Shown: piece by piece, positions 1 through 7,387 of the stretch
Numbering within the stretch: position 1 is the first letter of the stretch
Layout: each line of letters begins with the position of its first letter
NCBI GenBank assembly: GCA_018668195.1
Contig: JABITU010000126.1
Span: 1 to 7,618, forward strand
DNA: 7,618 bases
Source of the DNA: Tateyamaria sp.
GTDB taxonomy: Bacteria > Pseudomonadota > Alphaproteobacteria > Rhodobacterales > Rhodobacteraceae
Direction: 5' to 3'
Notes under the pieces: model-generated
What the model was told of the DNA's origin: nothing
Databases searched by the model: none
What the model saw: the letters and a program-made list of their open reading frames with translations, nothing else
Translations under genes and position numbers: made by a program

Positions 1-21
1 CCCGGAAGTTACCAGCCATGA
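1..21 (+). CDS. 3' end of an upstream gene, possibly an ABC permease (partial)
   Basis: Reading from base 1, the frame gives Pro-Gly-Ser-Tyr-Gln-Pro followed by TGA at 19-21. That stop overlaps the ATG of the next gene (18-20) in the four-base ATGA arrangement typical of translationally coupled genes. In peptide-type ABC loci the gene before the ATPase is usually a DppC-like inner-membrane permease, so that is the expected identity. Six residues cannot establish it, and the open frame could be chance. Confidence 0.35.
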   Translation, partial: PGSYQP

Positions 22-1652
22 CAACACCTCTTCTACAAGTCCGCGGCCTCAAGATCGGAGCGACCGTTTACCCGCCGGGTGAAAAACCACATGACATCGA
101 AATCGTGCATGGCGTCGATTTTGATGTTGAAGCAGGCAAGGTGCTCGGCCTGATCGGAGAATCCGGTGCAGGAAAATCCACCATTGGCCTTGCGGCCATG
201 GCCTATGGGCGGGGTGGTGTGGAACTCACCGGTGGGTCGGTCATGGTCAATGGTCGGGACGTTTTGCAATCCAAATCTGGCGATATCCGCAGGTTGCGCG
301 GCGCCGAGGTAACCTATGTCAGCCAATCTGCGGCCGCCTCTTTCAATCCGGCGAAACAGATAATGGAACAAGTGATCGAAGCAGCTGTCGGCCAGGGCAA
401 GTTTTCTAAGTCTGATGCCAACGCACGTGCTATAGAGATTTTCACAAAGCTCGGTCTGCCCGATCCTGAGAACATTGGCAATCGCTACCCGCACCAAGTC
501 TCTGGTGGACAACTACAGCGCTGCATGACCGCCTTGGCACTCTGTCCCGAACCGGATTTGGTGGTTTTTGACGAGCCAACGACCGCGCTCGACGTGACCA
601 CCCAGATAGACGTGCTCAAGGCGATCAAGGATGCAATTCGCGACACCGGCGTGGCAGCGCTGTATATCACCCACGACCTCGCGGTCGTCGCCCAAGTGTC
701 TGACCACATTATGGTGCTGCGCCATGGCAATATGGTCGAATACGGCACCACCGATCAGGTTATCAACGCCCCACGGGAGGACTATACCAAAGCGCTGGTT
801 TCCGTGCGTTCCATTAATCATGATGAAAAGCAACCAAACGAACCTGTGCTCAGTGTCAGAAACATTACCGCGCGCTACAAAGGCACGAATTTTGATGTCC
901 TGCACGACGTTTCGGTGGACCTAAGTGCGGGTCAGACCCTCGCGGTTGTCGGAGAATCCGGATCAGGCAAATCGACGCTGGCGCGCGTGATCACTGGCCT
1001 GCTGCCGCCACGCGGTGGCAAAATCACCTTTGCCGGACGCACATTGACCCCAGATCAGCCGAGCCGTGACATCGAAGACCTGCGCGAGTTGCAGATGATC
1101 TACCAAATGGCAGATACAGCCATGAACCCACGCCAGACCGTCGGGACAATCATCGGAAGGCCGCTGGAATTCTACTTTGGCCTCAAAGGTGCGGAAAAAC
1201 AAAAACGGATACAGGAATTACTGGACGAAATTGAACTTGGTTCAGGCTTTCAGGATCGTTACCCCGCTGAACTATCCGGTGGTCAAAAACAAAGGGTTTG
1301 CATTGCGCGCGCGCTTGCGGCCAAACCGAAGTTAATCATTTGCGACGAGGTCACGTCGGCGCTGGATCCACTGGTTGCTGATGGGATCCTGAAACTGTTG
1401 CTCAACCTGCAAAAAACTGAGAATGTGGCATATCTTTTCATTACCCATGACCTCGCCACTGTTCGTGCCATCGCAGACAGTATCGCCGTGATGTACCAAG
1501 GCCGCGTACAGCGGTATGGCACCAAATCCGATGTGCTGACACCACCCTTTGATGACTACACTGATCTGTTGCTCAGCTCGGTGCCAGAAATGAAATTGGG
1601 CTGGCTCGAGGACGTGATCGCCAACCGAAAAATGGAAAGCGCCGGAAACTGA
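18..1652 (+). CDS. Peptide/nickel-type ABC importer ATPase, two fused nucleotide-binding domains (DppD-DppF type)
   Basis: This 544-residue cytoplasmic protein should power uptake by a Dpp/Opp-type ABC importer, hydrolysing ATP beneath two membrane permeases that receive substrate from a periplasmic binding protein. Both ATPase domains are complete. Domain 1 has Walker A GESGAGKST (47-55), Q-loop Gln103, signature VSGGQLQR (161-168), Walker B ending DEPTTALD (185-192, Glu186) and switch His219. Domain 2 has GESGSGKST (312-320), Gln363, LSGGQKQR (419-426), DEVTSALD (443-450, Glu444) and His477. The PREDYTKAL segment near 252-260 is the tail typical of DppD/OppD subunits and leads into the second domain. 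Single-domain relatives are about 320-340 residues, so this is a fused form like GsiA or YejF. A GGAAG at 4-8 lies nine bases before the ATG, and the start overlaps an upstream stop. Substrate cannot be read from the ATPase; peptides, opines, glycosides or phospho-compounds are all possible. Confidence 0.95.
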   Translation: MTTPLLQVRGLKIGATVYPPGEKPHDIEIVHGVDFDVEAGKVLGLIGESGAGKSTIGLAAMAYGRGGVELTGGSVMVNGRDVLQSKSGDIRRLRGAEVTYVSQSAAASFNPAKQIMEQVIEAAVGQGKFSKSDANARAIEIFTKLGLPDPENIGNRYPHQVSGGQLQRCMTALALCPEPDLVVFDEPTTALDVTTQIDVLKAIKDAIRDTGVAALYITHDLAVVAQVSDHIMVLRHGNMVEYGTTDQVINAPREDYTKALVSVRSINHDEKQPNEPVLSVRNITARYKGTNFDVLHDVSVDLSAGQTLAVVGESGSGKSTLARVITGLLPPRGGKITFAGRTLTPDQPSRDIEDLRELQMIYQMADTAMNPRQTVGTIIGRPLEFYFGLKGAEKQKRIQELLDEIELGSGFQDRYPAELSGGQKQRVCIARALAAKPKLIICDEVTSALDPLVADGILKLLLNLQKTENVAYLFITHDLATVRAIADSIAVMYQGRVQRYGTKSDVLTPPFDDYTDLLLSSVPEMKLGWLEDVIANRKMESAGN

Positions 1653-1701
1653 TCAAGTCTGAGGGCGACATGTATTATTGTTGCGTGCAAAAACAAAAAG
1701 C

Positions 1702-1728
1702 CCAGCCTGCGTTTGAATCTTACGCTGG
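1702..1728 (-). terminator. Possible minus-strand hairpin followed by a T-rich run
   Basis: Read on the minus strand, CCAGC (1728-1724) can pair with GCTGG (1706-1702), with an alternative inner pairing GCGT/ACGC. It is followed by GC and then TTTTTGTTTTTG (about 1699-1688), which resembles an intrinsic terminator. The stem is short and its loop long, and no minus-strand gene ends here, the nearest being the synthetase at 2860 with its own terminator. It could stop antisense transcription or be chance. Confidence 0.2.
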
Positions 1729-1753
1729 AAAGGCACTAGTTTCTAAAGGCGCT

Positions 1754-1759
1754 TACAAT
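1754..1759 (+). promoter_or_regulatory. Candidate -10 element (TACAAT) before the phosphodiesterase gene
   Basis: TACAAT matches the sigma-70 -10 consensus at five of six positions and lies about 40 bases before the ATG at 1800. I see no good -35 hexamer at 16-18 bases upstream. The 147-bp gap after the ATPase gene leaves room for a separate promoter, but co-transcription with the importer is equally possible. Confidence 0.18.
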
Positions 1760-1799
1760 TTCAAATGATGTTATACGTCAGCCTGCAAAGGCTAAGGAC

Positions 1800-2636
1800 A
1801 TGGATACAAAACTGCTCTTAATCATTCTCGATGGCGTTCCTTACCGAAACTGGCGAAGGCTTTTTGGTAATCTTGAGGGTTGGGTCGATAATGGCGACGC
1901 CCAGAACTGGAAACTGCGCTCGGTCCTGCCCTCGATTTCTGCCTCTTGCTACGCGTCCATTCACACCGGAGTGTCGCCTGCGAATCATGGCTGCACCGGG
2001 AATGGTAACGTTTTTCGTCTCAACCATCCGGATGTTTTCTCTCAAACTCGCGCGTCAGGAGGTGTCACAGGCGCTGTGGCACATTCGTTCTGGTCAGAGT
2101 TTTTCAATCGCCACCCGTTCGATTTTGTTCGTGACATCGAATATGACGAACCTGAAAGCAGCACCATCAACCACGGTCGCTTTCACACCATGACGGGCTA
2201 TGGAAAAACCAATCAGATGACACCCTCTGACGTTGATCTATTCGCGACGCTGACCAATCTGTGCGCCCGGTTTGATCTTGACTACGGGGTCTTGCACACA
2301 TGTACGCTTGACAGCATGGGCCACCGCTTTTTTCATGATTGCCAGGAGATGGACCACGCCTGCGCTGTCATGGACGAGATGCTCGCCCCGTTCATTCAAC
2401 GCTGGCGCGCCATGGGGTACGAAATAATGGTCACCGCAGATCATGGTCAAGACACCCGTGGCCACCACGGCGGGCGCGACCCACTGCAACAAGAGGCCGC
2501 TCTATACTATTTTGGCGAAGCAAGTGGTCCGCCAAAAGAAACCGTAATTGACCAATTACAACTGGCCCCCACCATCCTTAGCCGGTTGGGTGCAAAAATC
2601 CCCGAGACGATGCAAGCAAAACCATTTCTTCGATGA
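1800..2636 (+). CDS. Alkaline-phosphatase-superfamily phosphodiesterase (type I phosphodiesterase/nucleotide pyrophosphatase-like)
   Basis: This 278-residue protein should be a two-metal hydrolase cleaving a phosphate mono- or diester, or a phosphonate. The superfamily layout is visible. Asp11 in LIILDG is a metal ligand. LPSISASCYASIHTG (43-57) aligns with the NPP segment FPTKTFPNHY, which places Ser47 at the nucleophile position where NPPs have Thr. Asp171/His175 in TLDSMGH and Asp214/His215 in TADHGQ supply further ligands, and His222 or His223 in RGHHGG may be the last histidine. No signal peptide is seen: metal-ligand Asp11 sits in the first strand right after the start, so the enzyme is probably cytoplasmic. 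AAAGG at 1787-1791, eight bases before the ATG, supports the start. At 278 residues it is shorter than many NPP enzymes of about 400, suggesting a minimal core. Its place after an importer ATPase suggests it acts on the imported compound (inference). Substrate unknown. Confidence 0.85.
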   Translation: MDTKLLLIILDGVPYRNWRRLFGNLEGWVDNGDAQNWKLRSVLPSISASCYASIHTGVSPANHGCTGNGNVFRLNHPDVFSQTRASGGVTGAVAHSFWSEFFNRHPFDFVRDIEYDEPESSTINHGRFHTMTGYGKTNQMTPSDVDLFATLTNLCARFDLDYGVLHTCTLDSMGHRFFHDCQEMDHACAVMDEMLAPFIQRWRAMGYEIMVTADHGQDTRGHHGGRDPLQQEAALYYFGEASGPPKETVIDQLQLAPTILSRLGAKIPETMQAKPFLR

Positions 2637-2820
2637 TGCCAAACTCTGGTGATGCCCCTGCTTTTGCCAGTGACAACTTTCAAAAAATCAAGAAATCTAA
2701 AGCGAAGCTATGGCCCAAGCCCTTTCAACTGCTACAGTCGCAAACAGACCGCGTCATTTGCTCATGCAGCTGCGCAGTGGACGAAACCCGCCAGATTTTT
2801 CTATGGATGATTAGTTAAAA
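2637..2820. other. Intergenic region with two doubtful small frames
   Basis: Nothing convincing is encoded between the phosphodiesterase stop and the convergent terminator. One plus-strand frame of 61 codons (2633-2818) starts in an ATGA overlap with the phosphodiesterase stop. Another of 34 codons (2710-2814, beginning MAQALSTATV) lies inside it in a different frame. Neither has a recognisable domain, and the second has only a weak AAGCGAAG upstream. Both end just before the hairpin at 2821. I treat them as unproven; decayed remains of a former gene are possible. Confidence 0.2.
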
Positions 2821-2846
2821 GCGCGGAAAACTGAAATTTTCCGCGC
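2817..2846 (-). terminator. Rho-independent terminator of the acyl-CoA synthetase gene
   Basis: GCGCGGAAAA (2821-2830) and TTTTCCGCGC (2837-2846) form a perfect 10-bp stem around the six-base loop CTGAAA. On the minus strand the hairpin starts 13 bases after the synthetase stop codon and is followed by TTTT (2820-2817), as expected for an intrinsic terminator. On the plus strand the hairpin is followed by GTTACAAAAG with no T-run, so it should terminate the convergent phosphodiesterase transcript poorly, if at all. Confidence 0.85.
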
Positions 2847-2859
2847 GTTACAAAAGGGG

Positions 2860-4758
2860 TTACTCAGCAACAATAGCGTCGGAGGCGGGTTCCCATTGGT
2901 TGATAAAATCACCCAGTACGGTCTGGATCGCTTGCTGCTCTGATTCAGTCATCGCGACCTGTGCGACCAGCCCACGCTTTTTATCATCAATGACTGACAC
3001 TACCCGTGCTGATACACCCGCAGCCTCAAGCGCCGCATTATAAACCCGAGTAATCGCATCTTTGCGCAGATCAGGTTTGAACACCTTGCCCACTGCTGTT
3101 TTCGGCAGCTCGTTCAGGATCGTCATGTGCTTGGGCTGTGCGGCGCGCTCATGCACGTTTTGCATGCAAAACGACATCAGTTCGTCGGGCGTGACCGATG
3201 CGCCCTCTACCAGTTCTACATAGGCACAAGGCAGCTCGCCCGCATGCGCGTCTGGTTGACCTATAGCCCCGGCAAAGGCTACGGCCTCGTGCGCCATCAA
3301 CGCCTCTTCAATTTCGGCGGGGTCAATATTGTGTCCACCACGAATGATCAGGTCTTTTGCACGCCCTGTAATCCAAAGATATCCGTCGCTGTCAAAGCGG
3401 CCCAGATCCCCAGTGCGCAGGTATTTTTCATTATAATAAAGATCCTTATTTTTTTCAGCCTCGGTATAGGTATTCCCTGCGAACACGCCTGGATTGCTCA
3501 CGCAAATTTCACCAATCTCGTCCACGGCCGCCTCGACCGGGCCATCAGGCGTGCCCTTGTAAATTTTGACATCCGTATAAGGGAAAGGAATACCAACCGA
3601 GCCAATTTTCTTTTCGCCATCGATGGGGTTGCCAGAGACCAAACAGGTCGCCTCGGTCATGCCGTAACCCTCGATGATCTCGACGCCAGCCGCAGCTTCG
3701 TAACGCTTAAACAGTTCCTGCGGCAGCGGCGCAGAACCCGAGAACGTGGACCTGACCGTGCTGATGTCAGCATCGATCCCGCGCTGCATCATTGCGGCAA
3801 TCGCGGTGGGCACTGAAGCGATAAAGGTAATATTCCACCGCTCGGTAAGCTTCCAGATATTGTCAAATACTCCCTCGCCCCGGTAGCCCTGCGGCGTCGG
3901 AAACACGCAATGCGCACCAGACGCTAGGGCGCCCATCAGCATAACGTGGGCTGCCATCACGTGAAACAGCGGCAGCGGTGCGAGTATGTTGTCATCTGGT
4001 GTCAACAGTGTCGTCGCCCCAATCCATCCGTTGTAGATCATGCCCGAATATTTGTGCTGTGCCACTTTGGGCATGCCCGTGGTACCGCCCGTATGGAAAT
4101 AACATGCCACCCGGTCTTCCTGCACATCTTCGAAATTTAACGTCTTGGGCTGCTTTGATACTTCCAATTTGAAGTTCTTGTAGGCAACACCGGGTGCCTT
4201 TTCCATCTTTGGGCGGATGAGTGGAATGATAAGCGACTTGATCCCAGTCACGTGGGTCAGCAAGTCAACCTCAAGCACGGTTTTGACATTGGGCGCAAGA
4301 CTGACCGCGCGCGCTGTCTTTTCCGCCACGTCCGTTTTGGGAAACGCGCGCAGCGTAACGACCACCTTGGCATTGGTTTCGCGCAAAATCGATGCAATTT
4401 GCTCGTGGTCTAACAGCGGGTTAATCGGTGCTACGATGCCAGCCACAGCACCACCCAGCAGGGTCACCACTGTTTCAGTACAATTCGGCAGCACATAGGC
4501 CACAACATCCGTTGGCCCAATTCCCATCGAGCGCAGCATATTGGCGCATTGCGATGTACGGTCGCGCATTGCTGACCAAGTCAGCGTCTCGGCTTTGGAT
4601 TTGGGATCAGAGAAAATCTGGTAGCTGACGGCATTGTTGCTTGGGAACTTGCTCGCCGTATCACTCAACATGCCATATAGCGTCGTGGCGACATCGCGCT
4701 CTTCCCACGGCATTTCGTTTTCTATTGCGTCGCGATCTGCGATCCCTGCGAATGTCAT
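2860..4758 (-). CDS. AMP-forming acyl-CoA synthetase (fatty-acid--CoA ligase family)
   Basis: This 632-residue cytoplasmic enzyme should activate a carboxylic acid with ATP to an acyl-adenylate and transfer it to coenzyme A, feeding beta-oxidation or lipid synthesis. ANL-superfamily motifs occur in order: the phosphate-binding loop HTGGTTGMPK (222-231), EGYGMTEAT (363-371), the ribose-binding Asp451 in LRTGDLG, the hinge region GRAKDLIIRGG (465-475), and the catalytic Lys558 in PKTAVGKVFK. About 70 residues follow that lysine, longer than the usual tail in FadD; the total length still fits a known group of ~630-residue proteobacterial acyl-CoA synthetases. Chain length is not readable from sequence; medium- or long-chain acids are likely. 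It lies alone on its strand segment, 216 bp after the exporter gene stop, and ends in a strong terminator, so it is probably its own transcription unit. Confidence 0.93.
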   Translation of the reverse strand: MTFAGIADRDAIENEMPWEERDVATTLYGMLSDTASKFPSNNAVSYQIFSDPKSKAETLTWSAMRDRTSQCANMLRSMGIGPTDVVAYVLPNCTETVVTLLGGAVAGIVAPINPLLDHEQIASILRETNAKVVVTLRAFPKTDVAEKTARAVSLAPNVKTVLEVDLLTHVTGIKSLIIPLIRPKMEKAPGVAYKNFKLEVSKQPKTLNFEDVQEDRVACYFHTGGTTGMPKVAQHKYSGMIYNGWIGATTLLTPDDNILAPLPLFHVMAAHVMLMGALASGAHCVFPTPQGYRGEGVFDNIWKLTERWNITFIASVPTAIAAMMQRGIDADISTVRSTFSGSAPLPQELFKRYEAAAGVEIIEGYGMTEATCLVSGNPIDGEKKIGSVGIPFPYTDVKIYKGTPDGPVEAAVDEIGEICVSNPGVFAGNTYTEAEKNKDLYYNEKYLRTGDLGRFDSDGYLWITGRAKDLIIRGGHNIDPAEIEEALMAHEAVAFAGAIGQPDAHAGELPCAYVELVEGASVTPDELMSFCMQNVHERAAQPKHMTILNELPKTAVGKVFKPDLRKDAITRVYNAALEAAGVSARVVSVIDDKKRGLVAQVAMTESEQQAIQTVLGDFINQWEPASDAIVAE

Positions 4759-4765
4759 ACTTATT

Positions 4766-4770
4766 CCTCC
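4766..4770 (-). promoter_or_regulatory. Strong Shine-Dalgarno for the acyl-CoA synthetase
   Basis: On the minus strand GGAGG, within GGGAGGAA, lies seven bases before the ATG at 4758-4756. This near-perfect anti-16S match fixes the start codon and predicts efficient translation, and is the strongest ribosome binding site in the window. Confidence 0.85.
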
Positions 4771-4790
4771 CTAAGGCGCGCATTGGTTTT

Positions 4791-4796
4791 ATTGTA
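4791..4796 (-). promoter_or_regulatory. Candidate -10 element (TACAAT) of the acyl-CoA synthetase
   Basis: The minus strand reads TACAAT here, a five-of-six match to the -10 consensus, about 32 bases before the start codon. No recognisable -35 lies 16-18 bases upstream. A second weak option is TTGAGT near 4851-4846 with CATTCT 17 bases downstream. The rest of the 4759-4974 gap shows no gene, clear operator or convincing terminator for the exporter upstream. Confidence 0.25.
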
Positions 4797-4974
4797 CAGC
4801 GCCAGTCCCTGTGTGACGAATAGAATGGGATGATTGGCAACAATACTCAAGCTATTGCGTGCGTGCGCGTTCCGATGAACGCCGCGTCAAAGCAACTAAC
4901 CTTAGGTCAAGCCAAGCACGACAACACCAGCCAACTCAAGCGATGATACCGTCCTGCACACAAACCATAAGGTG

Positions 4975-6786
4975 TTATTCGGCTGCAATCCCATCAGTGA
5001 ATTGCAACTGGGCAAGGCGCGCATAAAGGCCGCCTTCGGCTACAAGCTTGTCATGCGCACCTTGGGCCACGATGCGGCCCTTATCCAGAACGACGATGCG
5101 GTCTGCCTTTTTGACCGTCGCCAAACGGTGCGCCACAATCAACGTCGTCCGGCCCTTGGCCAGGCAGTCAACAGCATCCTGTACCGCCCGTTCACTTTCA
5201 GCATCCAGCGCGCTGGTCGCTTCATCAAGCAGCAAAACGGGCGCGTCCCGCAGAATTGCCCGAGCAATAGCAACGCGCTGTTTCTGCCCACCCGACAGCA
5301 GCACACCGCGTTCGCCCATGGGGCTGCCATAGCCATCTGGCAGTGCAGTGATAAAGTCATGCGCAGCGGCAGCCCGCGCGGCGGCTTCAATTTCAGTTTG
5401 GGTGGCATCGGGACGGCCAAACCCTATGTTTTCATAGGCTGACGCAGCAAAAATCACCGGGTCTTGCGGTACCAGCGCGATGTGTTTGCGAAACGCTTCT
5501 CGTTCCATTTGGGCGACATCAACGCCATCCAGCAAGATACGCCCTGACTGCGGGTCATAAAAGCGCTGGATCAACTGGATGATCGTCGTCTTACCAGCGC
5601 CGGATGGCCCAACAAAGGCAACTGTCTCGCCTGCCTGAATGTCCAACGTCACATCATCAAGCGCAGCCGTATCAGGGCGGGATGGATAAGCAAAACGCAC
5701 ATTCTCGAACGTGATCCTGCCAAACACGGGAGCAGCCAAAGCTAGAGGACTAATCGCATCGCGCACCTCGTCATCGGTTTGCAACAACTCAACCAACCGT
5801 TCGGTCGCACCTGCAGCACGTTGCAACTCGCCGATAATTTCGGACAGCGCTGCAACGCCACCTGCAACCATCACCGCATAGATAACAAACTGGATCAGAG
5901 CGCCAGACGACATCACCCCGGCGCGCACATCATTAGCACCAATCCACAGCACACCTACGATGCCGGAAAATACGAGGAATATGACGATGACCGTCATCAG
6001 GGAACGGACCATGATCCGACGTTTGGCCGAAGCATAGCTGCCCTCTGTCACTTCTGAAAACATAGCCCGGCTGGCAGCCTCATGTGTAAATGACTGTACA
6101 GTTTGCACAGCGCTCAGTTGTTCAGATGCACGACCAGAGGATGCGGCGATCCAATCCTGGTTTTCGCGGCTCAGTGCACGCAACTTGCGGCCCAGCACCA
6201 GAATGGGCACGACCACCAGCGGCACAATCAGCAAAACTAAGCTCGTCAGCTTGGCCGAGGTAAGCAGCATCAGAATCAGGCCGCCAACAAAGATCAGCAG
6301 ATTTCGCAGCGCAATGGATATTGATGACCCGATCACACTCAAGATCAGCGTGGTATCGGTGGTGATCCGGCTCAAGACCTCGCCGGTCATTATATTTTCA
6401 TAAAAACTGGGCGACATCCCGATAACTCGGTTGAACACTGCTTTTCGTATGTCGGCGACCACGCGTTCCCCTAGTCGTGTGACCAACGCATAACGCAGCC
6501 CCGTACCAAGGGCGAGCACTCCCGCAATCCCGATGGCCGCAAGAAAATAAAGGTCCAGAATGGTCGCGTCCTCGGTGCCAAAATTGTCCACGACACGACG
6601 CACCGCCAAGGGGAGCGTCAAAGATATGATAGCGGTGCCGACCAACGCCGCAATTGCGGCAACCATCAGTGTCCAATACGGTAACATAAACGGCCACAGT
6701 GCGCGAAGTGCGCCAATCTTCTTAGATTTATCACGCTCTTCAGAGGCGGATTTTGGGGGCATTGATACGTGCGATGGATCGTCCAT
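4975..6786 (-). CDS. ABC exporter with fused membrane and ATPase domains (MsbA/LmrA-like, ABCB type)
   Basis: This 603-residue half-transporter should dimerise in the inner membrane and use ATP to expel lipids, drugs or other hydrophobic compounds. The N-terminal half has about six hydrophobic segments (near 38-62, 78-100, 148-172, 178-198, 262-284 and 294-318). The C-terminal ATPase has Walker A GPSGAGKTT (393-401), Q-loop Gln441, signature LSGGQKQR (497-504), Walker B LLLDEATSALD (518-528, Glu522) and switch His553. All catalytic residues are present and the length is normal for the family. I chose the ATG at 6786 (MDDPSHVS) over an in-frame ATG at 6837 because GGAG lies five bases before it and the extra 17 residues look non-native. 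The substrate is unknown; a true MsbA role in lipopolysaccharide flipping cannot be told from a multidrug role. Insertion-sequence debris begins about 105 bp upstream. Confidence 0.93.
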   Translation of the reverse strand: MDDPSHVSMPPKSASEERDKSKKIGALRALWPFMLPYWTLMVAAIAALVGTAIISLTLPLAVRRVVDNFGTEDATILDLYFLAAIGIAGVLALGTGLRYALVTRLGERVVADIRKAVFNRVIGMSPSFYENIMTGEVLSRITTDTTLILSVIGSSISIALRNLLIFVGGLILMLLTSAKLTSLVLLIVPLVVVPILVLGRKLRALSRENQDWIAASSGRASEQLSAVQTVQSFTHEAASRAMFSEVTEGSYASAKRRIMVRSLMTVIVIFLVFSGIVGVLWIGANDVRAGVMSSGALIQFVIYAVMVAGGVAALSEIIGELQRAAGATERLVELLQTDDEVRDAISPLALAAPVFGRITFENVRFAYPSRPDTAALDDVTLDIQAGETVAFVGPSGAGKTTIIQLIQRFYDPQSGRILLDGVDVAQMEREAFRKHIALVPQDPVIFAASAYENIGFGRPDATQTEIEAAARAAAAHDFITALPDGYGSPMGERGVLLSGGQKQRVAIARAILRDAPVLLLDEATSALDAESERAVQDAVDCLAKGRTTLIVAHRLATVKKADRIVVLDKGRIVAQGAHDKLVAEGGLYARLAQLQFTDGIAAE

Positions 6787-6890
6787 GCAGTCTCCGGTAA
6801 TTAGTTGTGGTTCGCAGATGGCCGCAAGACACAACAAGGGTCAAGGGGTCAGGTTGGCATTGTTGCTCAAATCAAGCTTGGAGTCGTGCC

Positions 6891-7387
6891 GAGCTAAGCC
6901 CGAAAGTTGGTGATGGATTGATCAGGCGGCGGTTTGAATTTTTTTGGTTCCGTCGATGAATGCAATGCCTTTTATGATTTCTGGCATGCGGTTTGCGCCG
7001 TTCAGTTTCTGCCATTTTCCTTGCGCTGACATCATCAGCTTGAACGCCATAGCGAGGCCTGTTTTTCGGCTGAGACATCCTTTGGTTTTGCCGGTTCGGT
7101 GGCGGACGGTGGCGAAGACGCTTTCGATAGGATTTGTTGTTCTTATGTGCTTCCAGTGCTCGGCTGGGAAATTGTAGAAGGCCAGAAGTACGTCGCGATC
7201 TTTGGTCAGTTTAGAAGCGGCTTTTTCTTATTTCACGCCGTAGGTCTCAATGAAAAAATCGAATGTGGTGTCTGCGTCTGGCTTGGGTTCCGCCTGCCAA
7301 ATGTCATGCAGGTGGCCTTTGGCTTTGGCCTGAACGGATTTGGGCATGGCATTCAGGACATTGGCGGTTTTATGCACCCAACAGCCC
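6891..7387 (-). mobile_element. Remnant of an IS256-family insertion sequence, 3' part
   Basis: The segment holds the C-terminal part of an IS256-family transposase gene and the short tail after it. The end near 6891 is estimated: GAGCTAAGCCCGAAAGTTGG (6891-6910) sits at the place and orientation expected for the terminal repeat, but its partner is not in the window. The other boundary, 7387/7388, is where an IS5-family terminus begins. The missing 5' part may lie beyond that element or may be lost. Confidence 0.7.
6922..7386 (-). pseudogene. IS256-family (mutator-type) transposase, truncated and with an internal stop
   Basis: One minus-strand frame gives 153 family-like codons plus an internal stop. 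It opens with GCWVHKTANVLNAMPKS, contains HWKHIRTTNPIES and ATVRHRTGKTKG, and ends FIDGTKKIQTAA with TGA at 6924-6922. These are conserved C-terminal blocks of IS256-family DDE transposases, which are normally about 400 residues. The Glu in NPIES (codon 7125-7123) is the expected third catalytic acid; the two upstream aspartates are absent because the gene is cut at its 5' side. An in-frame TAA at 7230-7228 follows ETYGVK where relatives usually have Tyr, so a single base change is the likely cause. The frame is unbroken on both sides of that stop. The product cannot be active. Confidence 0.88.

Noticed and set aside
2792..2820. Plus-strand reading ARFFYG resembling the start of an MFS transporter
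   Set aside because: The match is only a few residues, is followed at once by a stop, and runs into the terminator; too short to call a gene remnant.
3127..3816. A 229-codon plus-strand open frame opposite the acyl-CoA synthetase
   Set aside because: It is antisense to a complete enzyme gene carrying all its motifs, and its translation shows no recognisable domain. Long antisense frames are common opposite coding DNA of this composition.
4856..4872. GCGTGCGTGCGCGT repeat-like stretch upstream of the acyl-CoA synthetase
   Set aside because: It is a short purine-pyrimidine alternation with no clear dyad or second copy, so an operator cannot be supported.
6787..6837. Longer exporter start adding 17 residues (ATG at 6837)
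   Set aside because: No ribosome binding site was seen for it, while GGAG sits five bases before the ATG at 6786, and the extra residues do not look like an exporter N terminus.
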